A stretch of 64,000 nucleotides of DNA from Crotalaria pallida (lineage: Eukaryota; Streptophyta; Magnoliopsida; Fabales; Fabaceae), in contig CM075654.1 of NCBI GenBank assembly GCA_037953625.1, positions 49,607,001-49,671,000 on the forward strand. The letters run 5' to 3'. Position numbers and translations under genes: made by a program. Below the pieces are notes generated by a model. It ran no database searches, was not told where the DNA came from, and worked only from the letters and a program-made list of their open reading frames with translations. Below are positions 1 to 11,209 of the stretch, piece by piece; position 1 is the stretch's first letter, and each line of letters starts with the position of its first letter.

Positions 1-20
1 AGAATTTTGAAGGGAGCAGG

Positions 21-2569
21 ATGTTTGTCTTTTATAAAAGGCTTAAGGGCTTAAAGAAGCCTTTTTATCAACTTAATAAAAATTATTTTGCAAAGATTGA
101 TGTCAGGGAGGCTGAATTAAGAGATAAACTACAGGCTATTCAAACTGAGCTTGCATCTAATCCTATGGATGTGAATCTCATTGCTGCAGAGAGAGAGGTT
201 ACTTGCCATTATAAAAAGGTTCAAACTGATGCCTTTCTGTTTCTTAAACAGAAAGCAAAGATTGATTGGCTGAAGGAGGGGGATTCTAATTCTAAGTTTT
301 TTCATGATTCAATCAGAAGGAGGAACTATCAAAATAGAGTCCTAAGAATTCTAAATGATAGAGACGAGCCTGTTACTGATTCAAATGGTATTCTTGACCT
401 TTTTGAATCATTCTATCAAAATCTCTTCAGGACCAGAGCTAGGGGGGCTATATTTTCACAGGATGTCATTGCTCATGGAAGATGTTTAGACAGAGATCAA
501 CAACTAGATCTTATTAAGCCAATCTCTGATGAAGAAATCAAATGTGGTTTGTTTTCAATAAACAAGGAAAAAGCCCCTGGCCCAGATGGTTTTGGATTTG
601 GGTTTTTCCAGTCAGCTTGGGACTATATTGGCCAGGACATGTGCAGAGCTATAAAAGATTTTTTTGACACTGGTCATTTGCTTAGGGAAGTTAATCACAC
701 TAATCTAGTGATGATTCCTAAAACGGATTCTCCTCAGAAGGTACAGCAATTCAGACCTATTGCTTGTTGTTCTACCATTTACAAATGTATTTCTAAAATT
801 CTAAGCAAGAGGATATCAACTGTTCTGCCTTTATTGGTGCATGATAATCAGACAGCTTTTATTAAAGATAGGAGCATTCTCCATAATGTTCTGCTCTCTC
901 AAGAATTGATCAGATTATATGGGAGAAGAAGGGTCTCACCTAGGTGCATGATGAAGCCTGACATAAAAAAAGCTTTTGACACTCTAGAGTGGAACTTTAT
1001 TGAATCTATGCTCACTGCCTTAAGGTTCCCAGCTAAATTTGTTTCATGGGTTATGGCTTGTGTGAATTCTGTTTCCTTTTCTATTGTGTTGAATGGTAAG
1101 CAAGGAGATCGATTCTGGCCAACTAGAGGTATAAGGCAGGGGGATCCTATGTCCCCCTTGCTCTTTGTCTTGGCAATTGATATTCTCACCAGAGGTCTTA
1201 AAATGGCTGCCACAAACAGAATTTTTAGATTTCATCCAGCTTGCAAGGAGTTACAATTGATTAATCTAGCTTTTGCTGATGATCTCCTAATTTTCTGTAA
1301 AGCTCATCCAGCTAGCATTCGAATTGTAAAAGATACTCTAAATGACTTTGCTAAATGGTCTGGGCTTGAAATTAGTGCTGAAAAGTCTCATATGTATATG
1401 GCTGGGGTCACTCAGGATACTAAAAACTCTATCCTTCAAATTTCTGAGTTCCAAGAGGGTACGTTTCCTTGTAAATACTTAGGCCTCCCCTTGTCATCCA
1501 GAAAGTGGAATGCAACTACTTGTGTTTCTCTAGTTCATAAGATTACGATTCGAATCAATGCCTGGCAATCTAGAAATCTCTCTTATCAAGCAAGGGTTTG
1601 TCTCATAAACTCAGTTCTCATGAGTTTTCACACTTACTGGGCTTGTACTTTTCTTATCCCTAAATCAGTTATAAAGGAAATAGAAAAAAAATGTAGATGC
1701 TTCCTTTGGGGTTCTACTGCAGAGGGGCCTTATCATGCTAAAGCTGGTCTATTGTTTGCAATCCTAAGAAATTTGGAGGTCTGGGAATTCAAGACTGTGC
1801 TATCTGGAATGTGGCAGCTTTAGGGAAGCAAATTGGTAGCATAGCCCAAAACAAGGAGTGCCTTTGGGTTCGCTGGATTCACGCTTACTATTTAAAAAAT
1901 CAACAGTTTTGGGATTGCAATTGGACTCAAGGGCAAAGCTGGAATTGGAAGCAAATCCTTAAGATTAGGGATAAGCTTCGTTTGGGGTTTTAGAATGATG
2001 GGTGGATTGCTTGTCCTGATGGTGTCTACACTATAAATTCGGGGTATCAGTTTCTGAAACATACCCCAGCTCCTTTTTCTATGGCTACTTTTGTTTGGAA
2101 CCATGTGAGTATTCCAAAACACAGATTTATTTCATGGCTGGTTTTTCAAAACAATTTGCAAACAAGGAACAGGATGAGATGGTTATACATACCGAATCAC
2201 TGCAGCTTATGTTTGGCTTCGGAGGAATCGAGGGATCATCTCTTCTTCGATTGTCCTTGGAGTAAGCATTTGATTGATCTTTGCATGTCTTGGCTGGGCA
2301 TCCACTCATTTCCTTCGAGATTCAATCGGTGGAAGCGGTGGATTCAATTTGCTGTTCGAGGTAAGAAGATGAGGCGCCTGGTTTGGGGAGTTTGTGTGGC
2401 TGCTATCTACCACACTTGGGCTGAAAGAAATGGAAGGACTTTCTCCAACTGTTCAGAATCAGTTTTTCATAGATTTGCTTTAATTAGGAAGGATTTTGCT
2501 CATAGATTTTTATATTGTTTTAATGATTTTTGTAACTGGTCAAATAAGTCTTTAGTTGAGAGTTTGTAA
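21..2569 (+). pseudogene. LINE ORF2 (reverse transcriptase), frameshifted
   Basis: ORF2 polyprotein that would copy the LINE RNA at the target site. The first open stretch (21-1823) covers the linker after the endonuclease and the RT domain. Visible RT motifs are a KAPGPDG block, RPIACC, the DIKKAFDTLEW block, the GIRQGDPMSPLLF block and an intact catalytic FADD at residues 418-421 (DD codons at 1278-1283). The frame breaks at about 1745-1800 and continues as 1811-1993, which ends in a TAG. A last stretch (2081-2569) holds the zf-RVT-like region, with a C-x2-C then H-x4-C pattern. The frameshift and stop make it inactive as a whole, although the catalytic core is intact. The true start is outside the window; the ATG at 21 is only the first one visible. 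Confidence 0.9.
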
Positions 2570-2594
2570 TGCAATAGGTCTAAATAGGGATAGT

Positions 2595-2679
2595 AATTAA
2601 GAGAACCCTTCCTAGAAGGTGGCTCTTAATTTTTCCTCCTAGATTTTCTGAACCCTTCCTAGAAGGTGGCAGAAGATTT
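2595..2679 (+). promoter_or_regulatory. Tandem hairpin pair in LINE 1 3' UTR
   Basis: Two hairpins share the core AACCCTTCCTAGAAGGTGGC (inner stem CCTTC/GAAGG, loop CTA). Each has a different outer stem that still pairs: AATTAAGAG/CTCTTAATT (2595-2631) and AGATTTTCTG/CAGAAGATTT with two G-T wobbles (2641-2679). LINE 2 has the same pair. Stem-loops near LINE 3' ends are known in some families to be bound by the reverse transcriptase; that role here is inferred. Confidence 0.75.
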
Positions 2680-2749
2680 AGGTTGGCCTTGTTTATGATG
2701 TACTTTTGGCTTGTGGTAATAGAATTTTTTCTTCTACCAAAAAAAAAAA

Positions 2750-4011
2750 TTATACAATTTATAATTATTACCAATACTATTATAATTAGTATTATTATTA
2801 AAACACAATATAGAGTAATTAAAAGGTATTAGAGATTTACCCTCAAATATGGTTTTGAAGCAACAGAGGGAAGATCGGTTCGGTTCAGACCTGGTTCAAC
2901 CCAAACCGCAGCAACAGTACCAACCCCATCACGGCAGCCACAACATTCACAACCGGCGTCGGTGACGATAACGACAACGGCAACGGATCTGAACAAAGGA
3001 AGGAGAGAGAACGAGCTTTGAGCTCCGAAGCACCAACAACGAGCATAGGAGCAGCCAAGGAAGGCGGATCCAGCCCTGGGCAACGGCAGCGGCAGCATCT
3101 TCCACAAGCGACGGAGGTCGCGGTTCGCGAGGTGACGGCGTTGGTTCACGACCCGAGGAGGAACGTGCACGCATGTGCGTGGCTTGAGAGCCTGCAGCGA
3201 CGGCGTCGAGAGGCGGTTCCGGGAGAAGAGAGAGAGAGAGACCGGGGCGGAGAGAGGCAGAGGAACGCGAGTGAGAGAGAGAGAGAGAGAAAACCATGGG
3301 TGAGTGAGAAAAGCCATGGGAGATGGATCTTAGAGTTGAAGAAGGAAAAATTATTGGAGAAGGAGAGTGAGTGGGGTGGGGGGCCCGGCTCATGAAGGAG
3401 AAAGAAGATGAGGGTTTCATGCCCTCATTTTTACTTTTATATCCTTCCTAATGGTTTGTCAATATTACTATTCATTTATTTATTTTGAAAGGTAAATATT
3501 ATTATTATTATTATTATTATTTAAAGGGAAATCAATATCAAAATTAATTTTCATACCGACACATATAGGGTGAATCATAAGGTTAGTAATTGATATTACT
3601 TACGAAGTAATTTAATATTGGTATGTCCAAATTAAGGAAAATATAAAAAGTATATTATTCCATGAGGGTGATTATTTTTAAGAGCATCTAAAAATGGAAC
3701 TTAGTCCTCAATTCAAATAAGTAAATATATTTCTAAGAATGTCATAAAGTCAAATATTTATAAACACTAAACATAATTCGTTATTGAATATATAAAAATT
3801 AAGTAAAGTATTCAAAATGTTTAGCATTATTTTAATATAATAATTTTCTTTAAAAAAATTCACTTTAAGTATAATTAAATATTTCTTTTGTAGTTAACAT
3901 AATGTATTTTATATATGAAAATACCCAACACCTAAATGATTGATTTCAAGAAGCAATTATATAATTCAATAAAACTTATAATTGTAACGTTAAAGAAATC
4001 ATGGTGTTCCA
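2750..4011 (-). mobile_element. LTR fragment, family D (5' portion)
   Basis: This segment matches 26600-27730 in order: an AT-rich stretch, the line CCTCAAAT-TG-TTTTGAAGCAAC near 2841, a GC-rich purine block at 2880-3400 with GA repeats, then the terminal block near 3900-4011. On the minus strand it starts TGGAACACC, a mutated TGTAACACC. The rest of the LTR would lie left of LINE 1, which split it. A sequence like a splice donor (GGGTAAATC) sits near 2840 on the minus strand. Ser/Pro-rich minus-strand frames at 2829-3420 are translations of the GC-rich leader and are not believed. A (TTA)n run lies at 3498-3522. Confidence 0.7.
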
Positions 4012-4079
4012 AATTCCGATATTTCCTAACACTTTTGTAATACTAAAAGGATCTTAATTTGTTATTCTTAACTTCATTA

Positions 4080-4111
<32 letters not shown>

Positions 4112-4149
4112 TCAATATATTATTATTATAATTATACTAGGGATTAGAA
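4012..4149. other. AT-rich spacer with ATT microsatellite
   Basis: Non-coding sequence with an (ATT)n-type run at about 4080-4112. Nothing else is recognised. Confidence 0.6.
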
Positions 4150-4879
4150 TTTGGGATGTATGTTATAGTCTGGACCAAATCTCATCCTCAACAAACGGAA
4201 TTCTAAAATTGTTGTTTAGCTAGTGTATATGGAACAATTAAATTTGAAATTCTAGTATGCCTTGAGCATTAGGCTGAGTGGATGTTTTGTTGAAGTCTCA
4301 CGTGTGGTGTTCTTCAACAAATAATACTCTATATATATATCCTAAAGTTTTCCAATTAATATTAACAAAGCTAAAGGCTCAAGGGTTGCTAGCTTGTGTG
4401 TTTAGCGCTGCAATTTGGGTCACATTTAGGGTTGCCAATTACTTACTTTTATTGACATACGCTATGATGTGGCATTGCCGTTTGTAACATGAGTAACTTA
4501 AGAATCCTTGACCTTGAGGCATGGTTTATAAAACTATCAAGGGTGAATAATGGTCAAAATAAAATTTTGGAATAAAAACCAAAAGACTTTCGATTTTCAA
4601 GGATCATAAAATCTTAAATAAGCAAATTGTTTTTTATGCCTTAGGTGTCTACTACCATAAGTTGTAGTTTTTGTTTTGTCCTTATGATCTGATCTTTAGA
4701 AATTGAGAGAATGTTCACTTTTTCAAATAGAGAGATTAGAGAAAAAAATGTATCAGCTAACAATAAATCAGCTCATACATACATCACAAATTCACAACTA
4801 TCTACCAATTGTCATTGTTGGCTGTGAATTTGTGAATTTGTTAGCTGAATTTGTGAATTTTAAAGACTAAAGAGATTAA

Positions 4880-5610
4880 AGACCCAAAGTGATCCCTATA
4901 ATTTTTGCATAGTCAAATTTGATCCCTGAAAAGAATAAAGTTGTAAAATAGTCTTTGAAATTTTTTTTTATAAGATAATCTGGTCCCATAAAAAATTAAG
5001 TCACCAAATAGTCCTTCATATTTTTTTTTTTATGAAAAAAATTGATCCCTGAAAATTTTAACTTTACTAAATGTCGCGATCGATCATGTTGGTCTGAGTC
5101 TACTCGATAAATAGGCAGATTAATTATGTTTTTAAAAGTGGATCAAAAAGATCCCAAGGGGCATTTTTCGTCCGAATTATCAAAACTAAATGTGTTTGGT
5201 CTGAGCAAGCCAACTCTTTTCACAATAAAACCCGATCAAATCTTGTTTAAAAATTGCTCTATCTGTTGCAGGTTTATTAGGAAGATATTGTTTTACCTGA
5301 ATCATATCGGTATTTTTTTTAGTCATCCCAATTATGGCCAAAGCTCGAATCAGACCTATCTGAACTTGATCGAGAAACCTAAATTAATATCTCTAATTTC
5401 ACCTGATTTAATTAGTCCAAATTTCTAGGGATTAAATTGTCCCAGTAAAATTATTTTAAAGGACCAACTTGCCTCAAGGGAAAAAAACTTCAATGACTAT
5501 TTGGTGACTATATTTTTCCAAGGATGAAATTGTCTAATGAACAAAATATTAAAAAATTATTTTGAGTTTTTATTTTTTTTCAGGGACCAAATGTAATCAC
5601 ATAAAAAAAT
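4880..5610. mobile_element. TIR element present in both duplication copies
   Basis: About 730 bp bounded by inverted 'GATCCCTATAATTTTT / GATCCCTGAAAA' versus 'TTTCAGGGACCAAATGTAATC' sequence. The arms contain repeated 'GTCACCAAATAGTCC / GACTATTTGGTGAC' inverted blocks. It is non-coding. The homologous copy (about 34180-34862 resuming near 39545) shows that insertion predates the duplication. It is probably a Mutator-like MITE; terminal bases and target duplication were not resolved. Confidence 0.5.
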
Positions 5611-5842
5611 CAAGAAACAGTACTTTGGCATTGTTTGGCACCTAGTCTAGGAAGATAAAAATGACAAATAATCTTAAAAAATTACTCCAGAGGGAGTAGT
5701 AGTAGTATGGAGCTTGTGAAAACATTTTTTTTTATCGTAAAAATTGCTCAAACCCAAACTATGACATACAAGTTTGTCAAACGTGCTTAAAATTTAGACC
5801 AAATAAAATAAAAGTAAAGAACCAAACGCACCCTTAATTATA

Positions 5843-6016
5843 AGGGTGTTACTAACGAGTCCCCTTAGAGCACTTGTTAAGAAATACAAAATAGGTAAAT
5901 AAGTATTGGAAAATTAAGTTTTACGGTTTATGAAATCTTAAATTTACTATTTTCAATGCAAAATAACCACTTTAAGTTGCTTAAACAATGACTTAGGACA
6001 TTGGTTAGCATTTTCC
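5843..6016. mobile_element. MITE, Mutator-like, with TAATTATA duplication
   Basis: A 174-bp insertion with imperfect terminal inverted repeats (AGGGTGTTACTAAC at the left; GTTAGCATTTTCC at the right). It is flanked by TAATTATA at 5835-5842 and 6017-6024. The paralogous copy near 39810-39830 has the empty site (AATTATAATCTTC directly after the ACCAAACGCA block), which confirms an insertion in copy A after the duplication. Confidence 0.8.
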
Positions 6017-6374
6017 TAATTATAATCTTCACTGCATCTTAAAACAAATCTTACATGTTTACTTTGTTTTTTTCGCCATAATTCTGTTTTTTAATCTTAA
6101 ATTCTGACAAACACAAAAAATCAGCAAAGGCAACTTTAAAGCAACAAAGGCAATTATATATTGTAAATTGTAATTATCCGGCACAACAAAGTACTTTAAA
6201 GCAACAAAGAAGCATGAAACTCAATTCCAAACCCCAAAATACGGTAGAAAAAAAAAAAAAACTTAAAACAAACAACAGTCTAGATCATTCATCACTGGCT
6301 TTCTCAAGCATTTTGATTAAAATCAAAATACATCTAATGATCTAAAGAAACTGATGTCCGCCACCTATCCTCCA

Positions 6375-6431
6375 TCACCATCCTTTTTCAAGCATCATTA
6401 CATCTATCTTATCACCATCGACCATATCTAC
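6375..6431 (-). CDS. SUMO-like gene, exon 3 (C-terminus)
   Basis: Encodes 18 residues and a TGA stop. The acidic VDMVDGDKID segment matches the last beta strand region of SUMO. The run AAAAAGG at 6381-6387 (minus sense) is the probable indel site: with one base fewer the frame would end in Gly-Gly followed directly by TAG. Confidence 0.85.
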   Translation of the reverse strand, partial: VDMVDGDKIDVMMLEKGW

Positions 6432-9400
6432 CTGCACAAAATTGCAATTTCTCAGAATCAACAGAGAGAACAATAAGCTAAGATGCAAATCTGTATTACG
6501 TTTTATTTCAAAGTCAATGATTAAAAACACGTTAGGTGTAAAATAACATGAATTCTAAAATTTTGCTCTGAGAAAATCTAACAAACTACTATAAACATGA
6601 AATACCCAAAAAAATTTGAAAAGTTAAAGTTGATTATATATATGAACGGATAAATATGAATATATATGATCAAGAAAAAACTATGGATTGATTTCTGAAC
6701 AATCTAAAATAATTTACCTCATCAGGAGTCTGTTCACCTCGGAGTCTCCTTCCATTAAACAAGAAAGCAACTGAACTAAACTCTATAGATTTGTGATCAC
6801 AATAAGCATTCATGATTTTCCAGAGCTGAACACTTGTTCTTATACTGCAAAACATGTCAATACCATCCTACAAGAAAACCAAGTTAATTGATGGGTAAAG
6901 ATGGTAAACTACATGTCATAGTTTTCAATAAGGCAGAAGCAAGGAAGAGTAACTAATACAGGGTATGTTATATTATTGTAAAATGAGCATGGCTCGGAAA
7001 TGATAATATTTGACTTACTTTTTCTAAATTATAATTATACTCATGATTGTTTGTGAAAAATAATTAATTATTATCCATTATATATAATTGAAATAAGGGT
7101 TTATATTAAGAAGGAAAAAAAAAGATTTAAAAGAAACTTAGGATAAGATGGAATAATAACTTCATCATTTTTATATAAAACATTTTTTTCCAATGCCATG
7201 ATTAATGACATTAAGGCATTGATTTATATTTTTCTTCATTAAATTTTGAATACATAAAAAAAATGGTCTTGCTAACCAGCTAAGTGCCTTAAGGTTCCTA
7301 CATTTGGAAAATATATCATAAGTCCACCTTTTCTCTTTTCTCGAGAAGAAAAAAAATCATACTTTCCAATACTTTTATACTATATTTGGTTCTTTAAAAA
7401 AAAATTAATTAAAAGGGTTGAGTTGAATCTTAAAATTTTTATCACCAATAAATCTTGTGCTGCCAATCTTCTCATCAATTTAGGAAAAAAAAAACATTAA
7501 GATCCCTTGATTAAAAAAACATTAAAATTCCTTTCTTTTGAAATAAGAATATGCATTAACTAAAACATCGCCCATTTAACGCACATAACGTTGTATTTTT
7601 ACCTGTTTTAAATATAAGCATAGGCATTTTATCAGCAGTAGTCTTAAATATAATTAAAAATTAATCAATTTTTTATTCTCAATATAAAATGGTTGTATAA
7701 TTTAATTTTTGTTTTTATATAGTTATTTTTTTTATAAATTTGATAAATTAAATATACTTAATTAACTTGTCTAATAAGTATGAAGTTAATTTTTTTTCTT
7801 GTGTTTGTTACAGGAAAGAGTACATAACAATAATGAAATTGATCTTAAGATATTTACATGCCTATCTCAATTTCACTTCAACCTACGCCCTAAATTATAA
7901 ATTTCACTCCATCTCAGATAGCATAAATGCAGCTACTTCTACAGCTAGAAATTTACCCTTTGGATTAAAGAAAAATCTTTTAAACTCATGTAGCTACTTC
8001 TGTAGTTGCAACTGATGCCGTTTTTTATGCTACTTTTGTTTATGCATTTAATGATTATGAGCATAGGAAGGAGCTTTGGAATTTTTGAAAGGAATTCAAG
8101 CTTTTATTCAAATCCCCTGGATCGTTTTGGGGGATTTCAACACCTTTCTGTCTGATAATGAGAAGCTTGGTGATTTGTGTAATACCCCGATTTTTGTTTC
8201 CCAAATAAATAAAAAGGAATATTTAAATAAAACTAATTATATTTAATTAGTTAGTTTTTTTTATTAATTTATGGTTATATTAAAAGAATTATCCATGGAA
8301 AAATAAGAGAAAATAATTTGAATTTTAAAAATAAGGATTTTTGCAGTTTAGTCCTTGGAAAGGACCTAAGAGGCAATATTGGAAAGATTTTTGGAGGGAA
8401 AGTGAATAAAATAATTTTTGAAAATCTGGACGTGTTAATCGATTAACCCGATCCGTTAATCGATTAACGGTGGTGCAGAAGCTAAAGATAGTGCGTTTGA
8501 TGAATCAACAAGCTGGGTAATTCAAAATTTAATACATAGCACCGACTAGATTAGTGGTTAACACGTGTTAGCATGCATGGAGAGTGATTTAGGCTATAAA
8601 TTAACGAATTTAGTTGATGGAATTAGTGGAAATTAAGAAAAAAGAAGGGAAACTCTGTCAAAATCGGTTTTGAACACCCTCTGTTCTTCACCTTCGTTTT
8701 CCTTCCACAAACCCATACACACTACAAGCTTTGCATCTTATCAAAGCTTGTAGAAAGAGCTTTCTATCCATATCAAGATCACGAATTTTGGTCGCTTGAG
8801 TGTGGAGATATTGCAGCTGGAAGTTGGGTTCTTGAAACTGAAGTTGGTAATTTCAGTTGTGAGGAGCTAAGTTTGGGGCTTCGATTTAGGTATGTATAGG
8901 ACTCCAAATCGTGTCATTTTGGTTTCTAATTAAAGTTGGCAATGTCTAGTTTCTATATTGACCAAGTTTACTCATTTTCATGCACGTTTGGTTTGTCAAA
9001 TCATCACCCGAACTTGCTCTGCTGAACCTGTCTTGAAACCGAAAACAGAGCATTTGTGACTTGGTGATTCTGTGAGTTTCTTTGCTGCCTTTGCATCCAA
9101 AAAGCTTCATTGAGGTAAGGGAGAAGCTTTACTAATGCTAGAATAGATTGTGGTATTGATTTGATTATAGGTTGAACCACCATGAGGTTCAAGGGGCACT
9201 AGGTTAGGGGACAAAGGCTTGGAGGCCAATTTGACCAAAAATCCGTATTGGAACATGTTAGATGTTAATATCTAAAGCTAAATGAACTTTCAATTTAACC
9301 TGAAACTAAGTGATTAATGATTTGGTATATTGAGTTGTGTTTTAGGTTAAAATTGGGGGAAAACTTGATGATTCTGTGATGATGGTGTTATTTGATGTAA

Positions 9401-11166
9401 TTGATGTTATGAACAAGTTTAATATACTGTATTTAAGTTGGTTTGAAGGTTGGTTTTGGTTAAAATTGGATTGGCATGAGTTGACACATAAAAACCAGTT
9501 CAGCAGTGTTTTTCTGCATAATTTAATCGATTAACACGACCTGTTAATCGATTAACGCGTGAAAACTCTGATCAGTATGAAATGTACAAAAGGGTTAATC
9601 GATTAGCATGAGCTGTTAATCGATTAGCCTGAGCTGTTAATCGATTAACACATTAAAATTCTGAATAATTTGAAATATACAAAAGAATACTCGATTAATA
9701 GATTCCGTTAATCGATTATTGATTGAATTTGTGTAACAATGATCAGAGTTTAACGACTTAATTGATTACCCATGTGTGAGAATCAATTAAGGTTGAAATT
9801 GAAATGGTTTGAAGTAAGGTAATGGAAACTAAAGTTCAACTATGCCAAGTCTGAACCTCAAACAACTTAAATGACACAAGATATTATTGATTTGACAAAA
9901 TCATGCATAGCATTTGCATTATCTGGATTCCCACTTGAGTGGAGACACGTCCGAGAGGCGTGGGCATATCCCTTTCGGTTGAACTTGAGGGACGTGAGTG
10001 TCTGCTCCAAAGGGTTCACGGGGGGAGTGTCGGTGACCGGGGTTGCACCTTCTGTTTCCGGAAATACACACGTGCGTGTGGGCATGTCATTTGATGCCGG
10101 ACTCGATGAGGCGTAGTCCTACGGGATACGTCGGCAACATTTCTAAGAGCTCTAGAGGTGTTGATTTATTTGCGGGCCGAGTTCGATGAGATACTCAGTA
10201 TGGGTATCGGACATGTTTATTTTAAAAAAGGGTGCCACGGAAGCCTATTTGTTGTAGTTGGCCAACAATCATGCATTGATAAGATGAGATACATCATGAC
10301 TACATATGTAATTGATTTATGATTATGTCTTGGTGATGATGGATAACATGTGTAATTAATTATTAATGATCATTGTCAAATAAAGCCTAAACTATTTAAA
10401 TGTCACCCTGTCTATTTGATTATGTGTTAGTACATGCTAACTCCCTATGCCATTGCAGGTGATGGCTCGTTACCTGACATACGTGGAGTTAGGCCCACTC
10501 CGTAGAGGAGTGTGGGATTATGAGGAGCACCGAGCTGTCTTCGAGGGCGAGGTTGACGTGATCTTTCGTCATCCTAACCCCCTTGCTCGAGTGCGACCTC
10601 GTAGACTTCGCATCCCCATGATCTACATACTGCACATTCCCCCGGCTTATACTTATCGTTTTGGTTCTCCACCTCCCCGTCCTGGCCGTCGTTTTTATAA
10701 CCTTCATGTCAGACGCCCTGCTACCCGTACTCGTCCTTCTACTTCTGATGAGGCTACTGCTACGGCCACTCCTCGTCCTGGTCCGACCACCAGGGTACGT
10801 TTTGCACCCTCACCTGAGCCAGTGCGTCGCACTGCTATTCCAGTGGTGTCGGATGAGGAGGAGGAGGAGGACCCGGTAGAGGACGTAGATGGGCCAGCTG
10901 CTGACAGTCAGTGATGTGGTGCTTTTCTGTTGGTATGTGCAGTATGGGGACCATGGTAGGATGTAGTGTTTAACTTTTGGAGGATCGAGGATATGTCATC
11001 AGCGTGGGTGGATCATAGCGCAGCTCTCGAAGACTCTTTTATTTTGACTTGTGTTATATTGTATATAGTTTTGAGAGGGTCTATGAGAGTTGTTATCTTA
11101 TATTTGTTGATCTGTATCCTTATACTTTGCTACCTCGACTTTTATCTCTGTTACTTGGGTACCTGA

Positions 11167-11209
<43 letters not shown>

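Larger units (their letters stand above)
1..2749 (+). mobile_element. L1-type LINE 1, 3' part (5' end outside window)
   Basis: Non-LTR retrotransposon in plus orientation. It carries a reverse transcriptase-type ORF2, a C-terminal zf-RVT-like region, a short 3' UTR with two structured hairpins, and a terminal poly(A) at 2739-2749. The endonuclease part lies left of position 1. Its 3' junction lies in LTR family D sequence (2750-4011), so it probably inserted into that LTR. LINE 2 (7985-14572) is a related element with the same 3' UTR motifs. Confidence 0.9.
4150..6220. repeat. Segmental duplication, copy A
   Basis: About 2 kb is collinear with pieces of 32490-40814. Shared landmarks are the GGACCAAAT-TC-TCCTCA block (4172), the block ending GAAGTCTCACGTGTGG (4290), the GATCTGATCTTTA-AAATTGAG block (4686) and the block ending GCAACAAAGAAGCATGAAACT (6199-6219). 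Copy B is interrupted by four insertions absent here; copy A carries one MITE (5843-6016) absent from B. The right edge lies only about 155 bp from the end of the SUMO coding region. No protein-coding gene is supported inside; the 100-codon frame at 5126-5428 falls within a TIR element. Confidence 0.85.

Noticed and set aside
2829..3420. Overlapping Ser/Pro-rich minus-strand frames
   Set aside because: They fall in the GC-rich LTR leader; frames on both strands are open and the homologous region at 26784-27271 does not keep the same protein.
5126..5428. 100-codon frame in the duplication copy A
   Set aside because: Lies within a TIR element and is not open in copy B.
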